Of a stretch of 64,000 bases of DNA, positions 47,846 through 59,539 are shown in pieces; position 1 is the stretch's first letter, and each line of letters begins with the position of its first letter. Under the pieces are notes generated by a model. The model saw nothing but the letters and a program-made list of their open reading frames with translations. It was not told where the DNA came from and searched no databases. Both the position numbers and the translations under genes were made by a program. The stretch comes from Whitmania pigra (taxonomy: Eukaryota > Annelida > Clitellata > Hirudinida > Haemopidae), in NCBI GenBank assembly GCA_021613335.1, contig JAJTWR010000299.1, forward strand, positions 119,501-183,500, given 5' to 3'.

Positions 47846-48054
47846 GTTATCATGTACACATAGTGTTTATTAAATGTTGTCACGTGATCATGCCATAAAG
47901 AACCACCTTGAAGAAAGATGACGTATCGGCGCATGCGCATTTTGCAACGTCTCAACAGTGGTTTCCTGACTTTTGCTCAAATGGCTATAGCTCACATGGC
48001 AGTTGCGCACATAGACTGTAGCTGACATGGCCCATGTGCTCAATAATATATGTG

Positions 48055-48931
48055 GGCACCTCGTCATAACAGCCCGGCGACAGAATTGCCCCGACAAAAC
48101 AGCCCCGTCAAAATAGCCCGGCGTCAAAAAAACTCAAGACAAAACAGCCCTGACAAAACCGCCCCGACAAAACAGCCCCGTCGAAACAGCCCGGCGTCAA
48201 AATAGCCCAGGACGGAAAAATCCCGTCAAAATGGCCCCGTCAAAATAGCCCCGACAAAACAACCCGGCGACAAAATAGCTCAAGACAAAACAGCCCCGTC
48301 AAAACAGCCCTGTCACCAGGGTCGGACTGGCTTAAAAAACCGGCCCGGGAAATTTTATTTAATTTCTAGCTTGATCAACTTAAACATAAGAAACACTAGA
48401 GTCTAAAATTTCTATTCACTATTAACTATTATAACAGCTTTTTCATCGTTTCACTAGTCGATGCTAAAACATCAATGATTTCATTGTTATTGATTCTTGG
48501 AAAAGAGTCTTTCTCACAAGACATCAGCATGAATGATCGTAGAATTGACTGGTTCAGAAAATTTCTTAATCTGTTCAAAACGTATTTCAATTTTGAAAAC
48601 GACCTCTCACAAGCAACTTGTGATGAGAATAATGTCAACACAAATTTGTAAGCCAGATACAAATTTGAATAAGCAAGACTATGCAAATGTTCTGGAGAAC
48701 AATAATAACAACAATACTCAAAACGGTCAAAGCATTCAAGCCACTAATTTCGAATTAAATTTTGATTCAGTTTCACAACATTTTTTAAAAATACTTTATC
48801 ATGGGGCTATTGTGTTGCCGGGCTATTTTGTCGCCGGGTTGTTTTGTCCTGGGCTATTTTGACACCGGACTGTTTCGACGGGGCTGTTTTGTCGGGGCTA
48901 TTCTGTCGCCGGGCTGTTATGACGGGTCACC
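48055..48931. mobile_element. Foldback element, long copy, with 9-bp target duplication
   Basis: Left arm 48055-48316 and right arm about 48800-48931 are inverted arrays of GCCCCGTCAAAA/GCCCGGCGACAAAA units. Termini read GGCACCTCGTCATAAC and, inverted, GGTGACCCGTCATAAC. An exact ATATATGTG flanks both sides (48046-48054 and 48932-48940). The interior contains a hAT transposon end. It shares its right subterminal sequence and termini with the copy at 29112-29733. Confidence 0.8.
48317..48700 (-). mobile_element. hAT transposase 3' fragment
   Basis: The minus strand 48686-48429 encodes the C-terminal dimerisation region typical of hAT transposases (VACERSFSKLKYVLNRLRN then SFMLMSCEKD), ending in a stop. 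Just beyond it, 48317 begins CAGGGTCGGACTGG, the form of a hAT terminal repeat. So this is the 3' end of a hAT element, without catalytic residues, lodged between the arms of the foldback element. Confidence 0.65.
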
Positions 48932-49267
48932 ATATATGTGAGTATCAATCTATGTGAGCAACTGCCATGTGAACAACCGCAATGTGAGCTATCGCCATTT
49001 GATCAACAGTCTGGTCAACAACTAACAGTAAGGGAATTATCACCCGTTTTACTTGTCTTCTGCCAGCAGACACTTATATCATGGTAAAAACCTAGTCTTT
49101 AACGTAGCTGAAGTTAGCAGACACTTAAATTTAATTTCTAATGCGAAATTTCAAATTATAATATTTGGAAACTACGTTTCAAATGCTTTTCAAAAATGTT
49201 TATAAATCAATTGACGGAAGATTTTAAAATTTTTGAAGTTATTAGAAATTTGAGGAATTCGTTCAAA

Positions 49268-49720
49268 AGTCTTTTTACTCAGTAACTACGACTTTACAAC
49301 TGACGAAATGTGCATCAAAATGTTCGTTAAGATTTCTACTTTCCAAATATGTATACCTTATTAGCCGAAAAAGGAACAACATAAGCGCTTAAAATATCGC
49401 GAGACATCTTAAGCGGAAGTCCTTCCATTAATGGAATGTCTTGCAAGTCTTCTTACTCAGTAACTACGACTTTACAACTGACGAAATGTGCATCAAAATG
49501 CTCGTTAAGATTTCAACTTTCCAAATATGTATACCTTATTAGCCGAAAAAGGTGTGGAACAACATAAGTGCTTAAAATATCGCGAGACATCTTAAGCGGA
49601 AGTCCTTCCCGTATTTAAATGCCGTACGAGTTCTTTTACTCAATAATCACGAAGTTTAGACTGATCAAATAAATGTGCATCAAAATGTTCGTTAAGATTT
49701 CAACTTTGTTTTATAAACAT
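49268..49720. repeat. Tandem repeat of about 180 bp, two and a half copies
   Basis: Blocks at 49268, 49448 and 49625 share TTTTACTCA.TAA..ACGA, TGTGCATCAAAATG and, in the first two, TATCGCGAGACATCTTAAGC. A diverged single copy occurs at 60340-60400. Confidence 0.8.
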
Positions 49721-50668
49721 ATTCGCTTATGGATCTGCATAAATACCAAACCATCACTTGGATAAGGCTAGCAGGGCGAGAGCCTGTTGTTAAAAGCCTA
49801 TGTTACGACGCTAGCAGGTTCAAAAATCTTTTTAACTACTCAACCAATGTCAAATTAAATTACACCAAAATAATCTACAAGCATTAATTTTAAAATCGCA
49901 ATATCCAGATTTAAAATTTTTTTTTTAATTTTGAATAATTTAACTGCAACTTTTCCGAAAAACAGCAAAATACGACAACTTCATGGTTAAAAACCTTTTT
50001 AGTTGCTTGGCCAATGTTAAAATAAATTACGCCAAAATAATTATCAAACATTCTTCTTAAAATCGCACTGGCCAGATTATTAATTTTGTTTCGTAATTCG
50101 TTGTAAACTTGAATAATTTAACCTCAACTTTTCCGAAAAACAGCAAAATGCTACAACGTCATGGTCAAAAATCTTTTTAGTTGCTCAACCAATGTCAAAA
50201 TAACTTACACCAAAATAATCATCAAACAATCCTCTTAAAATCGCACTGACCATGTTTTTAATTTTTTTTGTTTAAATTTGCATAATTGTTCTGTAACTTT
50301 TCTGAAAAAACAACAAAATGCAACAACTTCATGATTAAAAATCTATTTAACGACTCAACCAATGTCAAAATAAATTGCACCAAAATAATCATCAAACATT
50401 TCTCTTAAAATCGCAGTAGCCAGATTTTTAATTTTTTATGTTTAAATTTGCGTAATTGTTCTGGAACTTGAATCAATATAATTAATGAAAGCTGAAGCAG
50501 GCGATCAATACAATACCATTTATATATATTAAAATTGCATGCCAGTAGTTCCATATTTTTAGTGCATAAAAATTATCTACAGAGATTTTTAAAGTAGAAA
50601 ATTCACGAGCATCAAATACTTCAGCAGAATTATTCTGTTTAACATTATTGGAATGTTTTGTATTCTAG

Positions 50669-51640
50669 GATTACATAGAAATACACAAGGGAATGGTTCG
50701 ACATTTCTCGGACTCATCTAGTATTGAACCCTTCAAAGTAATTCAGGTGTATTGATGGTCAATGAACTCTATCGTTATGCGTTTTATTTTATTTGACACT
50801 AGACTAAACCAGCTAAATTAGACGTTGAGATATGGAAGGGCAAAGTCGGCAAAAAGCGGCAAAAGAATACAACCATGGGTCATTATGTGACTACGCAAAA
50901 AATGTTAGAGGAAATTGAGAAGGTTGTATTAATACTGTATATACTCATTACTTGGTAATATATATATATATTTATATTTGTTAAAATATTTATTAGATCG
51001 AAGAAGAATGTAAATATGGGGCAATTCAAAAGTCAAATATACGAAATGTCAACAATCCCCAGAGATTCAAAATGATGAAAAGGGCTAGTAAACGGCTTGA
51101 AGATGAAGAGGTTTGTAATATGTTTGAAACTATTTTTTCAACTTGTTTTATATCTAATAAACATTTTATTTGTTTAGGCATCATCATTTGAAAATTTGAT
51201 TGGGTCGGAGTGGTTTGCCTCCAGTGACATAAACAGGGCTCAAAATATGTTGAAGTTAAAATATCCTTCAATTTCAGGGTATTCCAGTTTACTCATACAT
51301 CTATTATAATTATAATTTTATCAATAACACCACATTTTATATAATACATTTTATTTATATTGCAGGCTTTACGATGTTGATGTAATTAGCGGATTGGGCC
51401 TTGACCCTCTGCCTTCCGAATTTCGAGCAGAACCCCCTACAAAACCCTTCATTCAAATATTAAATGTAAATAGAAATCACTGGGTCACCATATCCAATGT
51501 GGGGCCGAATGCAACTCTATTAACGTTTACGACAGCCTCAACTGCACCTTCGATGACAATGCATTGAGGTCCATCGCCTACATGGCTCGGAATTTTGTTG
51601 ATGGCTCGGTTCTGAAGGTTGTTAGAATCTCATTCACCCA
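50669..51640 (+). CDS. Ulp1-like cysteine protease of the inverted-repeat element
   Basis: Five exons join in phase: 50669-50746, 50803-50922, 50997-51110, 51178-51278, 51366-about 51640. The last contains ILNVNRNHWVTISNVG and, after a one-base shift near 51505, NVYDSLNC. This resembles the catalytic His (NHW) and Asp (VYDS) of C48-type (Ulp1/SENP) protease domains carried by several eukaryotic DNA transposons. The catalytic-Cys segment is not found before the stop at about 51650. Upstream exons are charged and helical (for example LDVEIWKGKVGKKRQKN) without a known domain. The frame break and missing Cys suggest a decayed or mis-sequenced copy. Confidence 0.5.
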
Positions 51641-52276
51641 AGTTATTTAAAGTCAGCCACTACCCTATTCGTTCAATAGGAACATAGCAAATTGTCATTA
51701 CAGCCATATAACTGCCAAGAGATACAATCAACTAAGATTGCGGTTTTTCTGGATTTGAAACTCAATTTCAACACTCGCAAATGATTTCATCGATCGACCC
51801 ATAATATAATAATATACTAATGTATAATAATAGTAATATGTCTCTATTCGTTATTGAGTAAAGAGCTTGTCCACCTCATCTCACAGCATCCCATGAGAGC
51901 TGTGTAACCGACACTGACACAATCTGATGCCACATTGTCACATGACGACAGCGCTAACTACATTCAAAAACGTAAATGCGAAGTTCAAGCGTTAAATTTT
52001 ATTTAAAAAAATACCAGTCAACTGGCACGAAAGTTGGTGAGAGCTTTTTTACTGGCGGCTCTGACTCGCCAGGTAACGTAAACCGTCATCGACATATGCA
52101 GCTTTTTATGAACGCGGAGGCACCACCCGCTATCTCTGGTTCCGCTACTTTTTTGCTACTTCGCTATTTTCGTTGAATCTGGGGGATATAGTAAAGTGAA
52201 TTATTAACACGATTAAGAGATAAAAAAAATATTTAAAATAAAATAAATTTGTTAAATCGTTCAAAAGATAACGAAC

Positions 52277-52447
52277 CAGAGTTCCAGGAGTCTCACACTT
52301 TGAGCATATCCATTGGTGTGCATGCTCTTCATCGTTTTCAATTGCTGAAACGTTTGCGCATGTTTGTGGTGAAACTTCTCTTACAACGCTCAAAAAAGTT
52401 TCATTGAAGTGAAATGCCTTCGCAATATTTTTTTCGTTGCCCTCCAA
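52277..52447 (-). CDS. Isolated exon in the inverted-repeat element
   Basis: Phase-0 exon on the minus strand between a TTATAG acceptor and a CTG|GTTCGT donor, encoding 57 residues with HAHQWICSKCETPG, a possible zinc-binding knuckle. No family recognised. It may belong to the element's own transposase gene, of which I cannot find further exons. Confidence 0.3.
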
Positions 52448-54255
52448 CTATAATAATAATATGTGCATTTGTAGAGTTTTTTCGGAATTGAGATTTTTCC
52501 CAAATTTGTAACGATTACAAGATTTCGATAAAGCAATAAAGTTGTTAAAAAAATTGCGTTTCAGTTGTACTTCATTTTACATCAGTTGTTTCTTCAATTG
52601 TAAATTTTGTCATTTTTTTTCTTCTACAGATGCATCAGTTACAAAAAAATAAAGTGCTCAACTTTCCGTTTGATTGCTTAACTTCAAAGATGCTTTCACT
52701 ACCTGTCATTGTGGTTTGCGGTCTAAATAATAATTCATTGAATCACAAAACCGAAGTTAATTCTAGGGACAGTCGCAATGCGTTTAGTGACACTAAACTC
52801 AATATCATTAGCAAATGATGTTTACATAAAAAGTTAGCCATAAGTTGTTAACAAGATATCTGGCTTATTATTTTTTTTAAATTTAAAGGGTGACAGATAT
52901 TTGTTTGTTTGTATTATGTTCCAGTTCGAGATTATACGAAAAACTGTTTATTTTACAAAAACCGTATTCGGGTGGCAGAATCGGATACAAAAGTCGATAT
53001 GCTCTTTTCAATAAAACTACAGAAAATGTAAAGCTGAAAAAAGGTTTCATACAAAATACATATCTTACAATATATTTACAAATTAGCGTCTTAGCTTGCC
53101 CACAAATAATGATTTGAAACTTATAACATATTTGATCATGAAGAAGGTCGCATTTTGATGCTTTCAGGAAAAGTTGTCGATACTTAAAGCAAGTTTACAA
53201 CGAATTTCGGAAAAAAATTAAAAATCTGGCCGGGGCGATTTTAAGAGGAATGTTTGATGATTATTTTGGTGTAATTTATTTTAACATTGGCCAAGCGACT
53301 AAATAGATTTTTGATCATGAAGTTGTTGCATTTTTTTGTTTTTTCAGAAAAGTTACAGAACAAGTATGCAAATTTAAACAAAAAAAAAATTAAAAATATG
53401 GTCAGTGCGATTTTAAGAGGATTGTTTGATGATTATTTTGGTGTAAGTTATTTTGACATTGGTTGAGCAACTAAAAAGATTTTTGACCATGACGTTGTCG
53501 CATTTTGCTGTTTTTCGAAAAAGTTGAGGTTAAATTATGCAAGTTTACAACGAATTACGAGACAAAATTAAAAATCTGACCGGTGCGATTTTAAGAGGAT
53601 TGTTTGATGATTATTTTGGTGTAAGTTATTTTGACATTGGTTGAGCAACTAAAAAGATTTTTGACCATGACGTTGTCGGAAAAGTTGAGGTTAAATTATG
53701 CAAGTTTACAACCAATTACAAAACAAAATTAAAAATCTGACCAATGCGATTTTAAGAGGAATGCTTGATGATTATTTTGGTGCAATTTATTTCGACATTG
53801 GTTGAGTCGTTAAAAAGAATTTTGATCATGAAGTTGTTGCATTTTGTTGTTTTTTTTCAGAAAAGTTACAGAACAATTATGCAAATTTAAACACAAAAAT
53901 TAAAAATCTGGCCGGGGCGATTTTAAGAGGAATGTTTGATAACTATTTTGGCTTAATTTATTTTAACATTGGCCAAGCAACTAAAAAGGTTTTTGACCAT
54001 GAAGTTGTCGTATTTTGCTGTTTTTCGGAAAAGTTGCAGTTAAATTATTCAAAATTAAAAAACAATTTTTAAATCTGGATATTGCGATTTTAAAATTAAT
54101 GCTTGTAGATTATTTTGGTGTAATTTAATTTGACATTGGTTGAGTAGTTAAAAAGATTTTTGAACCTGCTAGCGTCGTAACATAGGCTTTTAACAACAGG
54201 CTCTCGCCCTGCTAGCCTTATCCAAGTAGGCAGGTTGCCGAGTAGTGGTGGTGGA

Positions 54256-57200
54256 ATGTTTTTGATCATGTCATCGTCATCAAGAATAAGAAGGAACATA
54301 GGTTATAAAGTCATCCCCTTAATTGCACTTATGGTTTGCGTACTTCACTTGATTACTCTTTTGCCATATTTTGATGATGAGGAGGATTCGATCGAGGAGG
54401 GAATCCCAGTCACAGGTATATTAGTTGAAGAACCGAATGTCTTCAGTAATTATGAACTTTGCGAAGGCTTTTTAATAAACTTAAAGGATTTGTTTATTGT
54501 GTAATGATATAAAATTTGAAGGACACATAGAACCAAATCAATTATTTTGACTGAATTTGCAGAAGTTTGGTCTTGAGAATTTATGCACAATTTGATTTTA
54601 AACGACCAATTTGCATAGACTTTATTCAATACTTTATTCAAATTTGTTCTTTACCAAAACACTTGAATTTGTGTGTAGTGTTAGACTGAAGTTTATATGA
54701 ACATCTCTTAGCAGCTCAATAAGGCATAATTTTAGAAAAAAAGGTTTTATTATATTAATTATAAAGATGGTGTTTGTGATGTTACAGTTTGGCCACTTTA
54801 GCCTCTTTGGAGTTCCTCAAAATACTTTATTCTGAAGAAAGCAATAATTCATAAATTTTCATTCAGAAAGTTCTTAGAATAGGCTCTAATTACATAATTT
54901 AATTTTAATTTGGCTGTCCATTTTGTATTTAAAGTGTGAAAATTACATTTCAAAACAGATGATTTCCAATGGCTTGTGAGGCATCCTCCAATGTCACTTC
55001 CAAATAAAGATGTCCTCAATCTTAGCCCCAACTATGTTTCACTACCATGGCCAGGAATTGAAAAAAGGCATTTTTTCAACAATTTGTTTAATAGCCATCA
55101 TTTTTGGTGGATATCAGGGAGAGTTCAAAAACTGTGGCCAGAATTTGAACAATTTGCAGCTCAAATCAAAGGAAATTGTTCAAAGTCACCTAAACTTAAA
55201 GTATGCATTTTTCAGTCTAAACCATTTATAGCATTATTACTTGTTAATACTATTTAATCAACATTAATAATCAAATCTAATTTATCCTTATTGATGCCAA
55301 CAGATTTTAATGCTACCAGGGGTTTTGGTGTTCACGAAATTTGCATCTCACGAAGCCATTAAAAGAGGTGGACCCCATGGCGAACTCACGCAATGGGCAG
55401 ACTTGATTTCCGGATGCATTTCGCTTTGTCATTACATCAACATCGAGATAAATTTCAAGTTTGCTAATAACTTGTGAGGATGACTCAGTTTTGTAAATAT
55501 TATTTGTTAACTTATATTTAAAGTGTTAGGCTCATATCTGGTACTCAATGGGTGTTGGGTTTTTAATCTACTTCGCAGCCTAAATGCTTCACATAATTGC
55601 ATAATGATGTGATAGTGATTTAATTAGGCATAATTATATAAATTAACTATCAGGTTTCATAATTGCAGTTCAAAAGCTCCAGGTTAAGTGGCTAAATTAT
55701 CTTGTTGCAGTCTAATGCAGGCAGCAGTTGACAAGGAAAATGCAAGTGGATGTGTAAACAATAACATCGATTTGATCTTCACCGACATCACAGGCATTAA
55801 AAGTTTATCTCCACTTGTTGTTAAACTTTATAAGTCAGTAAACTATTCTTCTGATTGAATAATACATTTAAAAAGGATACTTGCTGTATTCATCTCGGTT
55901 GATTGTGTTACTTTTAAAATTTATTTAAAGTGACGTGAATCATTTTCCACAAAATCCATTTAAAAGTTTTCCAAAAACTATGGTTTAATGGAAATGATCT
56001 TTCAGGAATAAATTCAGAATCCTCGACATATTTGGAACTGAGGCAGCATTCAATGACCCCGAGTATTCGGAAGATCACAAAATCACCAACAGAAGATGGG
56101 CCATGCTCGACCTCCGCCTTAAGCAATTTTTGACCTTTTTTCGTTAGTAGTGAATTCAATTATTTATATTCTTATTAGAGTAATTTATTATTATTGTTAT
56201 TATTTATTTGGTATTGTTACATTTTATTACCACTTTAATATTGATAACATTGATTACTTTCATAATTTGATAAAGCCTTGCATGTGCATTGTGTGCATAC
56301 TTTATTTCAGCCCACACTCCTGACAATTCATTCCTGGGTTTTGTTATCTCTTCATCTAATTTAATCGAACGTCCGAAGCAAAACTACACCTTAATTCTTG
56401 GCAAAGAAGCTTCCTATTTAAAGGTTTCAGAATCAACAGAAAATAATTCTTTAAGAATTTAATAATTCAAATCATATGCAATTTCAGACCTTTCAGTTAA
56501 TGGAATTTTTGTGTTATCGAATAATGTACAATTCTTATTGAATCATATGATTGTATCAGGGTAAAATGGACTTGTTAAAAACCATCGCTGACTATTTTCC
56601 ACTTGCGGCCACAATCCATTCCCACGCTTCAGGTCTTCTGCCGGAAGGCTCCTTGCTACTGGGAGTTGTTGATCCTTCAGAGTACCTTACCCTGCTCTCG
56701 GAAGCAAAGGTGTTATTTTGTTAATTCAATCAATGAAAATTGCATTCCTGCATTCGGCAACAGTCTTAATGTGTCGTGTTCGAAACCCAGCCTGCACTGC
56801 CACAAGCATCCTTAAGAAGGAGCACTATACAAATGGTTACAAGAAGCGCCTCTGATGCTATGCATGTGGCCCTATATAAATGAAGTACAATTACAAATCA
56901 AAATATTGTAAAATATTAAAACAACTCGTATGTCTTAATTGAAATATATTGTTCTAAGGTTTGTCTCGGTTTGGGGGATCCAATCGAATCACCAAGTCCA
57001 CTGTTAAGTCTTGCGGCCGGCTGCATATTTTTGAATCCTAAAAAGAATCACACTCTCCAAGGAAAGCCCACTCACAGAAGGGTGATTTAAAAAATGTCAT
57101 TAAAATATACGCTTCGATGTTATTTAATGGTTTAAATTTTTCCTGAGGTCAGGTGACCAGTCAGCATGTGTTTGTGGAGAGGTACGTCCAACCTCCTCAT

Positions 57201-58519
57201 GCATACACATTCGATCCAAACGACCTGGAGGGTCTAAAAGAAATTTTGCAGAAGTTGTCGAAGGTCAAACATGTTAGTAAAATGAAAGATCGACAGCAAT
57301 ACATCATGGTTCACTGCATTTAATCAGTGCTTTATAATGTTGAAGATGTAAATTTCCACTGTGGTGAATTTCATTGTCTGTTTCCTTTAAATTATCTAAT
57401 AAGATGTCAGTATTATCATCATTAAAGATGGTTTTAATTACTAGATTTATTTTAATTTACGTTGAGGGACACGAGGAGTTGATTTGTTTTGCATGTAGTC
57501 TAAAGTCAGAGGGTGCTGATGACCCTCCACCCCAAATTACATGCCCTGCTTATGTCTCTCAAATTTTATTTTATTCCGATGTCTTTCATAAATTTCCAAA
57601 CCAGGTAGAACCCATCATACCGCAAGTGTTTACTGCACGAGGTTACCTGGATAATCTGGAAAATTCTCTCCTCGCTCAAAATTGGTGTTCCTTATTCAAA
57701 GGTGATGACAGTCGCTTATCACCGAGAACATTCCTTGCCCAAGATTCAAGAGATTGTAAGGAAGTTTGCTATAAGCAGGGTAAGTGTAAACAATGAGCAA
57801 CATTATTTTACCAACCTCAATTTCTAATCAGATAGTTAAAACATTATTCTATCAACTTCAACTAATTAATAAATAGCTAAAATTTGCATATGTCATGTTT
57901 CTTAAATTGAAGTTGTAGTTATAATTTAGCAAAGTCATTGCATCTTGTATAACACTGACCAGGTCTTATCTGTGAGCCTGACCATTTCCCACAGTTGAAC
58001 AGCGTATCTTTTTTTGAAAGGTAAATAAAGTATGTTTTATTTAAATGCAAATAAATTCTTTAAATTATTTGTTTGAACATCCAAATTCTGAAAAGATTTA
58101 TTTTCATTCTGCCATTCAAAAAAATCACTGCATGTGCAAGTGCAATTTTATAGCGTAAATAATTAGAACTTATTAATAAGTCAGTTGCTGAATTGTGGAA
58201 TTGAAAAACAAATTAAAATAGCTTATGTTACTGTAGTTCTGCAACTGATATTGAATGATAAATAATTCAATGTTATCATTGCAGTTCAGGACTTAAATGT
58301 AGAAGTAACTCAATCCTCAGAAATTTGTATCTCCCTGCCTATGACAAGAGAAGGCAAGCCTGTCTTCTTCAGCCCAGCAAAAAACCACTTTTCAGTTGCG
58401 TCGGTAGCTCTCCATCGGGCCTTCGGAGGTTGTGTCCTTGTGCGACCGATAATTACGGGAAAGTTGTGACCATCAACAAAACAAAGAAATCCAACATTGC
58501 TGCCTTTGCTCTGCCTTGA
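54256..58519 (+). CDS. MGAT5: Alpha-1,6-mannosyl-glycoprotein GlcNAc-transferase V
   Basis: Golgi type II enzyme adding beta-1,6-GlcNAc to N-glycans. Twelve exons join in phase: 54256-54415, 54959-55200, 55304-55473, 55711-55833, 56006-56142, 56311-56423, 56560-56709, 56959-57081, 57153-57263, 57605-57779, 57963-58020, 58285-58519, giving 598 residues (human 741). A short basic cytoplasmic tail and membrane anchor (about 20-40) lead into the catalytic region. Conserved blocks: RGGPHGELTQWADLI (human SGGPLGELVQWSDLI, with the catalytic Glu), FRILDIFGTE, FPHTPDNSFLGFV, GLGDPIESPSPL, VTSQH, ICEP and RRLCPCATDN. The stem is shorter than in vertebrates. ATG 54256 or 54268 could be the start. The region upstream is occupied by a transposon arm ending 28 bp away. 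Confidence 0.93.
56765..56890 (+). mobile_element. SINE-like fragment
   Basis: Within MGAT5 intron 7. It contains GTTCGAAACCCAGCCTGCAC, which includes a B-box-like GTTCGAAACC, and resembles 34190-34235 (GTTCACAACCCAGCTTGCAC). Possible tRNA-derived SINE; no A box or tail is clear. Confidence 0.3.
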
Positions 58520-59535
58520 CTAATGACTGTATTATGTTTTAGAAATTTTATTTTGTTGAGTATTTTAACCTATTTATTATTGTTGAGTATTGTCTATTCT
58601 GTTTGATGTCTTTCAGATGTGTGTTTAATATGCCTGAACCAAATATCATATTTGTTCTTTATTGTGACTAAAAATATACAAATATTTGTTGACCATTTTT
58701 TCAACATTCATTCTCTTGTCGTCAAATCAGCAAACAACTTTTGATGTTGTATGTAGCTCCTTTATCAAAACATCTTAAATTTTATCAATATTATTGTTTC
58801 ATTAAAAACTTTTGCAGACTTTTAGATGGAAACCTGACAACCCCCAGCAAAAGATATTGGGATTAAGCGCAGATGGAATATGTAGGATGTGGTATCAACC
58901 ATCGAGATTAGGGAGAAGGCCACAGGTTATCCATGAAAAGGGGAGGTTGAAGCTTGGATACAGGATGGTTGATGCCATGATCAAGTCAACTTTGATTAAA
59001 TATGAGAAATACTTGCACCCCATGAAGTGTATCATAGTTTTTCAATTAAAGAAGCTGTGCATTTACTTTAAACCCTCCCAATCAATCAATCAACCGTGCA
59101 TCAATTCACCCCCCCCCCAAATGGGGTTCACAGTTGATAGGTTTGCATTATAACTTTCTTATTTATAATCTTCATATGAAGGGATACAATGACATTTTTT
59201 TCAAATTTATAATCGATTTAATCATATATATTTATTATTTATTTATATATCTAACATAGTCTTATCCACCATTTTAAATACGGCCCTATTTGTACGCTGT
59301 TGAAACTCTCAACTTGCAAGTTGTCTCGATGAATATACCATCATCCCATCTTACAAATTACCGAATGTCATGATGCCACAACGTTAATCGCCATCACCAA
59401 AAAAACATCAATTTGAGGATGTCCAGTTCAGTGTTCATAAAGTGTAAAACTATTTTAGATCCTTTTTTAACCCCTTCCCTTTGTATTTCTAAGGCCCTCC
59501 TCGAGCATAGCATACATTGTGAAAATTCTCTTATT
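58520..59535. other. Region downstream of MGAT5
   Basis: 3' UTR and intergenic. An open stretch at 58812-59030 preceded by TTTTGCAG has no recognised homology and is not called a gene. Confidence 0.3.
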
Positions 59536-59539
59536 TGAC

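Larger units (their letters stand above)
47930..49030. mobile_element. Outer inverted repeat split by the foldback element
   Basis: The sequence 47960-48045 on the minus strand resembles 48941-49025 on the plus strand: both contain TCTATGTG, GCAACTGCCATGTGA and GAGCTAT.GCCATTTGA in order. The element at 48055-48931 sits at the centre. This looks like an older palindromic element built of short TGTGAGC-type units into which the foldback element inserted. Confidence 0.5.
49756..54227. mobile_element. 4.5-kb inverted-repeat element with tandem-repeat arms
   Basis: Left arm 49756-50465 and right arm about 53165-54227 are inverted copies. The outer 150 bp or so (ACTTGGATAAGGCTAGCAGG inward) appear identical by eye. 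Each arm is a tandem series of units of about 170 bp (four left, six right) sharing CAACCAATGTCAAA and CTTAAAATCGC. The core (50470-53160) holds a multi-exon Ulp1-like protease gene and at least one minus-strand exon. No target duplication is evident at the chosen ends. The structure is that of a foldback DNA transposon; the superfamily is not identified. Confidence 0.75.

Noticed and set aside
48061..48310. CRISPR-like short repeats (GCCCCGTCAAAA)
   Set aside because: Repeats are contiguous, degenerate and inverted at the other end, with target duplications: transposon arms, not CRISPR.
54096..54299. Minus-strand 67-residue ORF reaching into MGAT5 exon 1
   Set aside because: Read through the transposon arm; the same arm sequence at 49756 shows it is repeat, not gene.
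58812..59153. Plus-strand 113-residue ORF after a TTTTGCAG acceptor-like site
   Set aside because: MGAT5 already ends at 58519; no family recognised and no supporting second exon.
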